DNA of 64,000 bases. Origin: Gemmataceae bacterium (GTDB lineage Bacteria; Planctomycetota; Planctomycetia; Gemmatales; Gemmataceae). The stretch covers positions 1 to 64,000 of the forward strand of contig JAQGHQ010000412.1 of assembly GCA_028288765.1 (NCBI GenBank). The letters run 5' to 3'. The notes beneath the pieces are model-generated. The model was not told where the DNA came from. It made no database searches and saw only the letters and a program-made list of their open reading frames with translations. Of the stretch, positions 35,425 through 43,109 are shown in pieces (within the stretch, counting starts at the first letter, position 1; each line of letters starts with the position of its first letter). Made by a program: the position numbers and the translations under genes.

Positions 35425-37740
35425 CTACTTCGGCGTCCACTTCAGGTGCTTCGCCAGGAACGCATACGATCCCTTCCCAAAGATCCGGTGCCCGCCGGCC
35501 TGGTACTCGATCTCCGTGCGGTCGGCGATCTTCAGCCGGTTCGCGTACAGGTAGCGGACCTTCGCGAACTCGTAGGACACCATTTCGTCCGTGCCCACGC
35601 CGTCGTCGTGCCCGCGCTCGACCATGAACGGCCGCGGGGCGATCAGGTAGGCCATCTCGGCGTAGTTGAACGTATTTCCGAGGTCGAACTCGTACATCTC
35701 GTACTCGCGCGTCCACATGTAGCTGCGGTCCAGGTCGACCGACACGTTCTTCCCGATCCACTCGTTGAAGTCGCCCGAGCAGATGGACAGGCAATACCGC
35801 TTCTCGACCGCCGGCACCCGCACGGCCGTCTTCCCGCCGTAGGAGAGGCCGTAGAACCCGATCCGCTTCGGGTCGACGTTCGGCAGGGTTTCGAGCCAGT
35901 CGAGGGTCCGCTGGTGCTGGCGGATGATGAAGCTGAACAGCGAGAGTTTGAGCGGGTTCGCCTTCCGCTGGAGCTGGCGGAACGTGTTCTCGCCGTAGTA
36001 CGGGTTCTGCGGGGCGTAGACGATGTACCCCTGCTCGACGAGCTTCTTCGAGAACTCGGCGTAGATCGGGTACTTCTCCGGGTCGATGGTGTGCCGCGGG
36101 GTGCCCTCCAGCCCGTGCTGGCAAACCACCACCGGCCGCTTCTCGCCCGGCTTCAGGTCCTTCGGCAGGAGCAGGATGCCGTAGGCGAACACGTCCGGGT
36201 AGACGTCGAGCATCACCTCGTGGCCGGTCCACGTCTTCTCGTCGTACACCTGCCGGGTACGGGGGTTGAGCGGGCCGGTCGGTTCGGGCAGCTTGCCGAT
36301 CACCTCGGAGTGGAAGTAATCGCGGTAGGACTCGGTCGACTTCTCCCAGGCCGTCGGCGACGACGCATCGGCCTTCGCGAAGTACGTCTTGCGGGTGGCG
36401 TCGCTATCGCGCCAGAGCTTCTGGGTGAAGGCCACCAGCTGCTCGAACTGCCGCTTGTGGCGGACGCTCTGGAACCCCTCCGGCCGCGTGTCGGCAACGA
36501 CATCCCCGTCGACCGGGGCGAGGACAATCGGCTTCTCGGCGGACGTAAGGAGTTCCAGGAAGCGTTTCACGGTCTCCGGAAGACCGGGGCCGCGGACCGG
36601 CTGTTGCTCGGCCGGGGGTGCGAAGAAGAGCATCGGCCGGCGGTCGCCCTTCCAGTTCGCGACGAGCGGGTTCAGGACCCGGTCCATTTCCGCTTTCACG
36701 GCCTCGGGAGGTGCCGCCTGGGTCCGCCCCGGAGCTGCGCCCCCGCGGCCCTGCGCCGACGGCGGCCCGGCCGCCGCCTCGAACGGAACCGCCTCGATCA
36801 CCGCGGCCCGGGGCACGATGAGATGGAGGAGATCGCCGTCGCCGAACTCGGTGAGCAACGCCCAGACGTTGTGGTAGATCGGTTCGAGGTCGATCTTCTC
36901 CCGGGGGCCGAACGCCCCGCTGACGCCGGTCGCGGTGATGCGGGTATCGATCGCCCCCGCGTACAGCGCGACCCGGCCGCCCTCGCCGTACCCGAACACC
37001 CCGACCGGGCTGGGCGATTTGAGCTGGAGGAACCAGTCGACCAGCGCGAGGACTTTTTGCACCTCGTACCCGAGGAGCGTTCGGCCCATCTCGTAGGCCA
37101 TCCGGTGGACGAACTCGCGGTGCGGCTGGTTCGTCCGCGGGATGAGGTTGAACTGCCGGTCGATCAGCACCGGGATGACGACGCGGACCCCGTTCTCGGC
37201 GAACCGGCGGGCGAACCGGGCTTCCGGCGGGACGCCCGGGGCAAGCCCGGCGATCTGCTCCGGCGTTTGACCGGCGTCCGGGATCGCGACGACTGTGTAC
37301 ACCGGCGCGGTTGTGGGTTCGAGCAGGAGCCCTTCCCCGTCAACCCCCGGCAGGACGGACCACCGGACGGTGTACGCCTTGAACCGTGGGGTCTCGGCCA
37401 CCAGTGCCGACGGCGAACCGGTACCCCCGACGTACTCGAGCCGTGGGGTGCTGCGGCGGTCCACGACGCCAAGGATGTGCTTCAGCCGTTCGCGGTTCGG
37501 GGCGACCGACTTGGCGTAGGCGTCCGGGGTGGTGAAATCCGTTTTCCAGAGCGCTTTCCGGTTCCCGACGGATGCGGCGTTTTCACGGTCGAGGTACTTG
37601 TGCATCCCGTCGACCATCTTCGCCGCGAGGTCGCCCTCGGCGGTGAGCAGCTGGGTGTTCGGGAGCGGATCGGCCTGAAGCGACGAAGGGGTCAGGCAGA
37701 AAGCGAGACCGAGCACGGCGAACATTCGAGTTCGGTACAT
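35425..37740 (-). CDS. Secreted protein with two alpha/beta-hydrolase domains
   Basis: 771 residues with a signal peptide (MYRTRMFAVLGLAFCLTPSSLQA). The first hydrolase-like domain (about 120-320) has VVAIPDAGQTPEQIAGL, but its elbow is GYGEGG, with Glu instead of Ser. The second (about 500-771) has VVVCQHGLEGTPRH, a proper nucleophile elbow GLSYGGKTAV and a late AGGHRIFGKGSYAFL with a candidate catalytic His. It resembles acetyl-xylan-esterase/dienelactone-hydrolase-type exported esterases of planctomycetes. Only the second domain looks catalytically complete. The 1385-residue plus-strand ORF is its antisense shadow. Confidence 0.8.
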   Translation of the reverse strand: MYRTRMFAVLGLAFCLTPSSLQADPLPNTQLLTAEGDLAAKMVDGMHKYLDRENAASVGNRKALWKTDFTTPDAYAKSVAPNRERLKHILGVVDRRSTPRLEYVGGTGSPSALVAETPRFKAYTVRWSVLPGVDGEGLLLEPTTAPVYTVVAIPDAGQTPEQIAGLAPGVPPEARFARRFAENGVRVVIPVLIDRQFNLIPRTNQPHREFVHRMAYEMGRTLLGYEVQKVLALVDWFLQLKSPSPVGVFGYGEGGRVALYAGAIDTRITATGVSGAFGPREKIDLEPIYHNVWALLTEFGDGDLLHLIVPRAAVIEAVPFEAAAGPPSAQGRGGAAPGRTQAAPPEAVKAEMDRVLNPLVANWKGDRRPMLFFAPPAEQQPVRGPGLPETVKRFLELLTSAEKPIVLAPVDGDVVADTRPEGFQSVRHKRQFEQLVAFTQKLWRDSDATRKTYFAKADASSPTAWEKSTESYRDYFHSEVIGKLPEPTGPLNPRTRQVYDEKTWTGHEVMLDVYPDVFAYGILLLPKDLKPGEKRPVVVCQHGLEGTPRHTIDPEKYPIYAEFSKKLVEQGYIVYAPQNPYYGENTFRQLQRKANPLKLSLFSFIIRQHQRTLDWLETLPNVDPKRIGFYGLSYGGKTAVRVPAVEKRYCLSICSGDFNEWIGKNVSVDLDRSYMWTREYEMYEFDLGNTFNYAEMAYLIAPRPFMVERGHDDGVGTDEMVSYEFAKVRYLYANRLKIADRTEIEYQAGGHRIFGKGSYAFLAKHLKWTPK

Positions 37741-37776
37741 GAGGGAAGACCCTGCCTTGCCTTCTTCAGTGATGAG

Positions 37777-37828
37777 ATCGGGTCGAGACCCGATATGGGG
37801 TGGGACCGGTCGGGTCTCGACCCGACCG
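37777..37828. repeat. Two related GGTCGAGACCC palindromes
   Basis: atcgggtcgagacccgat and ggtcgggtctcgacccgacc lie 14 bp apart, between the DUF1501 stop and the hydrolase start. Each is self-complementary and the two can also pair with each other. They could act as a terminator or processing site for the DUF1501 gene downstream of it on the minus strand, or be a dispersed element. Confidence 0.6.
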
Positions 37829-37872
37829 GCGTGCTCCTACGTGCGCGAGAGCGGCGACCGCATCGGTCCCGC

Positions 37873-39018
37873 TCAGAACAGCTCCAGGACCGGCTTCGCG
37901 GGGTAGACGGCCACGGGCTCGCCGGTCGGAGAGGGGATGGTGGCGGAAGGCGAGATACCGAGGGCGTGGAAGATCGTGGCGACGAGCTCCTGCGGCGTGA
38001 CCGGCCGGTCCGTGGGCTCGGCCCCGATTCCGTCGGACCCCCCGATCACCCGTCCGCCCTTCACCCCGCCGCCGGCGACGATCGCGGTCCAGCACCCGGC
38101 CCAGTGGTCTCGCCCGCCGTTCGCGTTGAGGTGCGGTGTGCGGCCGAACTCGCCGGTGGCGACGACGAGGGTGGAGTCGAGCAACCCGCGGTCTTCCAGA
38201 TCAGTAATCAGATGGGCGAACGCGGTGTCGAAGGCGGGGGCCACGGTGGTGCGGTAGTCGTCCAGGCTGGTGGCCAGCGAGCCGCGGTCGGCGTGGCAGT
38301 CCCAGGAGACGGCGTCGAAGACGGTCGAGTACATGTTGATGGTGACGAACGGCATGCCGAGGCGCGACGTCATCGCGGCCCAGGCGCAGTTCTTCCCGAA
38401 CTCGGAGGCCCCGAGCCGCGAGCAGGGCGACCCGGGCGAACCGTCCGGCCCTCCTCCGTGCCAGACCCCCGGCTCGCGCCCGAGGTGAGCATTTCCCTGG
38501 CCATGACTGATGCTCACCCCGGTGTTGATGTCGAGCGTCGGGATGACGCAATAACCCGCCCGCCCGCCCGCTACGCCTCTCAAGTACGACACCACCGCCC
38601 CCACGCTCGGCCATTCAGGACCGTCGCGGAACAGTCGGCCGGTGTTGAGCAGCTGGAACCCGGCTTCGTGGATCGGCGGGGCGTCGTGGTGCATCGACCG
38701 CACCAGCGCGAACTTGTCCGCCACCGCGGCCATCTTCGGGAAGAGCTCGCTGAGGTAAACACCGGGCACCCGCGTCGGGATCGGGCGGAACGGGCCGCGG
38801 ACCTCGGCCGGGGCATCCGGTTTCGGGTCGAACGTGTCGATATGACTCGGCCCGCCGACGAGGTTGATGGAGATACACGCCTTTGCCTGTCCGGTGGGTC
38901 CGGGAAGCATGGGGTTTGTGCTCCCCGAGACCTGACCCATAATCGGGAGTCCGGCGGCCCCGGCGGCGGTGGCTTTCAGGAAATCGCGGCGGGTCGTGGG
39001 GTGATCGGCGGACGGCAT
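37873..39018 (-). CDS. DUF1501 family protein, Tat-exported
   Basis: 381 residues beginning with a twin-arginine leader (TTRRDFLKATAAGAAGLPI). The body follows DUF1501, an alkaline-phosphatase/sulfatase-superfamily branch common in planctomycetes: INLVGGPSHIDTFDPKPDAP, YLSELFPKMAAVADKFALVRSMHHD, SHGQGNAHLG, VVATGEFGRTPHLNANGGRDHW and VIGGSDGIGAEPTDRPVTPQE. Metal-site candidates are the D in SHIDTFD and the GRDHW and NAHLG His residues. ATG 39018 places the RR motif correctly; the track start is 36 codons too long. Such genes usually follow a DUF1549/DUF1553 gene, which is absent here. Confidence 0.88.
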   Translation of the reverse strand: MPSADHPTTRRDFLKATAAGAAGLPIMGQVSGSTNPMLPGPTGQAKACISINLVGGPSHIDTFDPKPDAPAEVRGPFRPIPTRVPGVYLSELFPKMAAVADKFALVRSMHHDAPPIHEAGFQLLNTGRLFRDGPEWPSVGAVVSYLRGVAGGRAGYCVIPTLDINTGVSISHGQGNAHLGREPGVWHGGGPDGSPGSPCSRLGASEFGKNCAWAAMTSRLGMPFVTINMYSTVFDAVSWDCHADRGSLATSLDDYRTTVAPAFDTAFAHLITDLEDRGLLDSTLVVATGEFGRTPHLNANGGRDHWAGCWTAIVAGGGVKGGRVIGGSDGIGAEPTDRPVTPQELVATIFHALGISPSATIPSPTGEPVAVYPAKPVLELF

Positions 39019-39094
39019 GGCGTGATCCCGGATTGGGTCGGCGGTTCGCCCCATCGTAACCCCTATGGGCCGAGATGCAACCGACGAGTTCGGG

Positions 39095-39856
39095 TTACGC
39101 GGTTTCTTGCGCGGTACGGCGCACAAGCCACCGGCCGATTGTGTGGTGGAGCACGAACGGGACGAGGGGCATCAAGCCGAGCGCCCCCAGGACGTCAAAA
39201 GAGAGGACGTCGCGGAAGGACGTGATCTCGGCGAGACTGGCCCCGGCGTTCGCCACCACGAGAGTCACAGGGAGCATGCCGAGCTGGCTCGCCCACCAGT
39301 AATCGCGGAGTCGGACGGGCGTGAGCCCGAGCCCGAGGTTGAGCAGCCAGAAGGGAAAGACCGGCGTCAGCCTGAGGAGCAGGACGTAATAGGCCCCGTG
39401 GGCGCGGAATCCGCGGTCGATCGCGGCCAGCGCCCGCCCGAGCCGTGGACGGGCGCTGGCCGTCCGGCGGAGGGCGTCGGCGAACACGTACCGGGCCGCC
39501 AGGAACGCCAGTACCGCCCCGAGCGTGGACGCGCAGCTGACCACCGCCGTCCCCGCCCACGTCCCGAACAGGAACCCCGCCAGCACCGTCAGCCAGATGC
39601 CGACTGGAACCGAGAATGCAACGAGAATGACTTCCGCCGTGAAGAAAATGAGCACCGCCGCGAAAAGATGGGCACGGGCCTCGGCCCGCCACTCACCGGA
39701 CCGGCGGATCACCGCCTGCTCGTCCGGCCCGTAGGCCAGGAACAACGCCACGCCCGCGACCACCACCACGAGCACGGCCCACCGCCCCCAGCTGGGCCTT
39801 CCGGTCGGGTGAGTCGGGTCGGGCGTCATGCCAGCCGGCGAAACGGGTTCGCTCAT
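39095..39856 (-). CDS. TVP38/TMEM64-family membrane protein
   Basis: 253 residues from ATG 39856 (a GTG lies immediately before). Helices include VLVVVVAGVALFLAY, the re-entrant region with FSVPVGIWLTVLAGFLFGTWAGTAVV and LAFLAARYVFADAL, then YYVLLLRLTPVFPFWLLNLGLGLTPVRLRDYW, the family's conserved R.TP..P..L segment, and WASQLGMLPVTLVVANAGASL. Family members are VTT-domain proteins proposed to move lipids. A distant relative of the DedA protein at 4220. Confidence 0.86.
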   Translation of the reverse strand: MSEPVSPAGMTPDPTHPTGRPSWGRWAVLVVVVAGVALFLAYGPDEQAVIRRSGEWRAEARAHLFAAVLIFFTAEVILVAFSVPVGIWLTVLAGFLFGTWAGTAVVSCASTLGAVLAFLAARYVFADALRRTASARPRLGRALAAIDRGFRAHGAYYVLLLRLTPVFPFWLLNLGLGLTPVRLRDYWWASQLGMLPVTLVVANAGASLAEITSFRDVLSFDVLGALGLMPLVPFVLHHTIGRWLVRRTAQETA

Positions 39857-40235
39857 CACGCGGTCATGATACCCCGATACGGCCTAGTCCGGATGAGGTG
39901 TGTCTGAAGGCCGGAAGTGGGGTGGCGACTCGACCAAGCCTGCGTCAGGAGTAGAAGGCCTCGGGCGCATGCGTCCCGGTCCGATATTACCATTGCATCG
40001 CCGAGGGCATTACTTATAATGGCGACGGTGTTGCGAAGACACTACCTCAGTCGCAGCCTCCTCTCCGGGTACCAACGAGGCGATCCCTTGCCCAGCGACG
40101 GAAGAAAGGGACTCCATGTTTGCTTGTCGGCTGCTGATTATCACCGGGAGTGCGTCGTCCGAATGTCGCACCGATTTGTGCCGTCCCGTGCGGCCATCGC
40201 GTTGCCCGTCCACGCCGCGCGAAACTGCTGTGGGC

Positions 40236-40334
40236 CTGCCAAACCCTGCCATTTCCTGCCACCCGCAAGTGGCCGACGGCACGGGGCAGAAAAAGCGCCT
40301 CCAGGACTGCCAAACCCTGCCATTTCCTGCCACC
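40236..40334. repeat. Two 28-bp direct repeats in a gene-free stretch
   Basis: ctgccaaaccctgccatttc plus ctgccacc occurs at 40236 and 40307 (spacing 71 bp), identical over 28 bases. The 548-bp gap 39857-40407 has no convincing gene: its ORFs lack ribosome sites and family resemblance. The sequence between the copies includes a gtgccgtcggcc-like segment that repeats nearby. It might hold a small RNA or control sites for the flanking genes, but nothing more can be supported. Confidence 0.8.
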
Positions 40335-40407
40335 AGCCGCAGGCGACTGGTCCGAACCTCGCGATATGGAGCGAGGTCAGGAAGCGAGTGACGTGGCGAA
40401 TACGGAG

Positions 40408-41325
40408 TCAGGCCGCGAGGGAATCGGGCCTGGTCGTAGTACTGGGAACGGCCGCCGCGCGGGCCGCGCTGATCGGCTTGAACGCCTTGAAGACCAGGAC
40501 GCGGCCGATCAGCCGTTCGAGCACCACCAGCGGGAAGATCCGGCAGAGGTGCGGCAGCTCGGACCGCCGGAGATGCCGCCGGACGACCCGGTGGTCGGCG
40601 AACCGGACGAACGCCTTCCGCAATTCCCGCCCGGTTGTCTTGGGGGCGGAGGTCGGGTCCGGCGGCCGCCGCCAGTACAGATGCTGGAGCGGAAGGAGCA
40701 CGTCCTGCCAGAAGCCGGCGTCGTAGTACGCCGGGAACAGGCCGATCACCTTACCCCCGGCCTTGAGGACCCGGTACAGTTCTGCGGCGAGGGCCGGCGG
40801 GTCCGAAACGGGCGTGTGGAGGGCGTTCAACACCGCGACGTCGAACGTTCCGTCGGGGAACGGGAGGGCCGACCCGGACACGGATTCGATCCGGGCAGTC
40901 GAGCCGTGCCGGGCGAGGTTTTCCCGGATCAGCTTCGGGTGATCGGCCGGCCCGACGGCGATGGTCACCTCCGTCCCGTGCCGGAGATACCGGACGGCGT
41001 CACTCCCCACCCCGGGGTTGAGCAGCAGGACGGACTCGCCCGGGTGCCGGCCGAACTCCAGGACCGCCGGCAGCCACCCGCCGTGGCGGGCGTACCGCTT
41101 CTGCCCCAGTTCGTCGAACCACTCGGCGCTGAACGGGTTGATCTGGTGATGGCCGCGGCGGTACGTCGGGGGGCGGATCAGCTCCCGGTTGGCGAGGTCA
41201 GTGGGGTCCGGGAGCGGGGCGGCGATCGGGGCGGGGGCCGTGAGCGCGGGCAGCTCCGCGGACGGGTCGGCCGTGCCCGGCTGCCCGCCGGAGTAGAGTC
41301 TCAAGTTGCCGAACGACCCGTCCAT
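40408..41325 (-). CDS. Class I SAM-dependent methyltransferase
   Basis: 305 residues from ATG 41325, preceded by a ggggtggga ribosome site. A 75-residue N-terminal extension with INPFSAEWFDELGQKRYARHG leads to a methyltransferase core: VLLLNPGVGSDAVRYLR (motif I, a variant of the GxGxG loop), VTIAVGPADHP, RIESVSGSALPFPDGTFDVAVLNALHT (motifs III-IV, UbiE-like) and ELYRVLKAGGKVIGLFP. The C-terminus has two extra helices. The substrate is unknown; the fold is close to the methyltransferase-11 group. Confidence 0.82.
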   Translation of the reverse strand: MDGSFGNLRLYSGGQPGTADPSAELPALTAPAPIAAPLPDPTDLANRELIRPPTYRRGHHQINPFSAEWFDELGQKRYARHGGWLPAVLEFGRHPGESVLLLNPGVGSDAVRYLRHGTEVTIAVGPADHPKLIRENLARHGSTARIESVSGSALPFPDGTFDVAVLNALHTPVSDPPALAAELYRVLKAGGKVIGLFPAYYDAGFWQDVLLPLQHLYWRRPPDPTSAPKTTGRELRKAFVRFADHRVVRRHLRRSELPHLCRIFPLVVLERLIGRVLVFKAFKPISAARAAAVPSTTTRPDSLAA

Positions 41326-41546
41326 ACATCCCACCCCGTCCGGCGGGTTTTCCGGAACCGCTCCGGGTTGAATCGTTTGTGGGCTTTAGCCAGTTTCCCG
41401 CCCCGGGTCAAGGCCGACTCTCCGGGGGTCTGGGGAGCTGGGAGAACCGGCGAGAACCCGGGGGGCCGGCGTCCCTGTAAGCCGGGAGGCGGCATGCGGT
41501 TCGCTACAACAACTGGGTGTCGGGCGGAGACGCAACCGGAGGTGGT

Positions 41547-42734
41547 ATGAGCCAGATCTGGGGCGTAATGAAACGGATGTTTTCCCGCAACGAGGGCCCC
41601 CCGCCGGACCTCGACGCGACCCTGGCCGAGCTCCGGGCCAAGACCCCCGCCCCGGTGTTCTGGCTGCTCGGCAAGACCCAGTCCGGGAAGACCTCGATCA
41701 TCCGCTATCTGACCGGCGCCGAGGACGCCGCGATCGGGTCCGGGTTCCGGCCGTGTACCCGGACGTCGCGGCAGTACCAGTTCCCGACCCCGGAGGCCCC
41801 GCTCCTGTCCTTCCTCGACACCCGCGGGGTGGACGAACCGGGGTACGACCCGGCGGAGGACATCGCCGCCTTCGACCCCAAGACGCACGTCGTCATCGTG
41901 ACCGTCAAGGCGACCGACTTCGCCCAGGGGAACATCCGCCGCGCCCTCGAACCGATCCGCCGGGCGAACCCCTCGCGGCCCGTCGTCCTGTGCGTCACCT
42001 GTCTGAACGAGGCCATCCCCCGCCAGCCGCACCCGACCCCGTACCCGTTCGCCCCGCTGCTCGAGAACGGGCCGGTTCCGGCGGACGTTCCCGAGCCCTT
42101 GCGGCGGAGCATCGACGAACACCGGCGGGCGTTCGAAGGGCTGTTCGATGCGTGCGTCCCGATCGACCTGACCCGGCCCGAGGACGGGTTCCCGGACCCG
42201 AACTACGGCGGCGAGTACCTGAAGCAGGCCCTCCTGAAAGCCCTCCCGGGGGCCTACCGGCAGACGCTCCTCCGGCTGAAGGAGGCCACGGACGCGCTCA
42301 AGGACATCCACCTCCGGCACGCCGTCCCAGTCATCCTCGGGTACAGCTCGATGGCCGCGACCGCGGGCGCGGTGCCGATCCCGTTCGTCGACCTGTTCAT
42401 CCTCCCCGGCATCCAGAGCCGGATGGTGACCCACCTGGCGCAGCTGTACGGCCAGCCGATGACGGCCGGGCGGTTCAAGGAGGTGGCGGCGTCGCTCGGG
42501 ATCGGGATCCTCGCCCGGCAGGCCGTCCGGGAGGTGGTCAAGTTCATCCCGTACGTCGGGTCGGTGGCCGGGGCGGCGGTCGCGTGGGCGTCCACCTACG
42601 CCCTCGGGCGGGCGTTCTGCTACTACTACCAGGCGGTCTGCGAGGGCCACGTCCCGGACGCGCAGGCCCTCAAGAAGTACTACCACGAGCAGTACGCCGC
42701 GGCGGAGAAGGGGTGGGGAAAAGGTGACAAGTAG
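41547..42734 (+). CDS. GTPase with DUF697-like membrane-associated tail
   Basis: 395 residues from ATG 41547, with ggaggtgg upstream. G1 is LLGKTQSGKTSIIRYL, a threonine-rich switch I follows (CTRTSRQYQF), G3 is FLDTRGVDEPGYDP, and G4 is weak (VLCVTCLNEA instead of NKxD). Residues about 270-370 resemble DUF697: AVPVILGYSSMAATAGAVPIPFVDLFILPGIQSRMVTHLAQLYGQP, a hydrophobic helical hairpin. Such GTPases (YcjX/YcjF-like or HSR1-related) occur beside stress and membrane genes. The neighbour at 43110 is a second GTPase, and the two may work together. The stop TAG is the first triplet of a dispersed palindrome. Confidence 0.82.
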   Translation: MSQIWGVMKRMFSRNEGPPPDLDATLAELRAKTPAPVFWLLGKTQSGKTSIIRYLTGAEDAAIGSGFRPCTRTSRQYQFPTPEAPLLSFLDTRGVDEPGYDPAEDIAAFDPKTHVVIVTVKATDFAQGNIRRALEPIRRANPSRPVVLCVTCLNEAIPRQPHPTPYPFAPLLENGPVPADVPEPLRRSIDEHRRAFEGLFDACVPIDLTRPEDGFPDPNYGGEYLKQALLKALPGAYRQTLLRLKEATDALKDIHLRHAVPVILGYSSMAATAGAVPIPFVDLFILPGIQSRMVTHLAQLYGQPMTAGRFKEVAASLGIGILARQAVREVVKFIPYVGSVAGAAVAWASTYALGRAFCYYYQAVCEGHVPDAQALKKYYHEQYAAAEKGWGKGDK

Positions 42735-43025
42735 GGCCGGCTGTGCCGGCCGTCACAAGTAGGGCCGGCTGTGCCGGCCGTCAGTAGCCGGGTTGTTTTA
42801 TCACCACGCAAGGGGGTGGAAGACGGTCCGGGGTTGGGAGCCGCGGAGCGGTGGCGGATAGTAGCCGGGGGTGAAACCCTCGGCGGCCGAGCCGGTTCTC
42901 CAGGGCGGGGGACAATCCGGGGGGATTTACGATTTTGAAGCCGTGAAGCTGAATGAGAAGGCATCGGCTCGCCGGGGGTTTCACCCCCGGCTACCGGCAC
43001 TCGCCCTGCCGGGGCGAAATACCCG
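42732..43025. repeat. Palindrome duplication plus inverted GAGCCGCGGAG repeat block
   Basis: tagggccggctgtgccggcc occurs at 42732 and 42760, 28 bp apart. The first copy begins with the GTPase stop codon. Then gggagccgcggagcggtggc with a gtgaaaccctcggcgg palindrome (about 42837-42885) is followed in opposite orientation by gggggtttcacccccggcta and gccctgccggggcg (about 42967-43018). The two parts form a large imperfect inverted repeat, a diverged form of the 12808 family. This accounts for the 375-bp gap 42735-43109. Confidence 0.8.
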
Positions 43026-43109
43026 TCCCGGAACGGGCCCCCGGTTACATCCTCCAGAGTTGGGCCGTACCGGCCGTTCGCGGCCCGGCTGACGCGACGA
43101 GAGACATCC

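Noticed and set aside
35068-39225. 1385-residue plus-strand ORF
   Set aside because: Antisense to the two-domain hydrolase and DUF1501 genes, which have signal peptides and family motifs; the long ORF is a by-product of high G+C third positions.
39907-40407. Small protein genes in the 40.0-40.4 kb gap
   Set aside because: ORFs on both strands overlap the direct repeats, have no ribosome site and no family resemblance.
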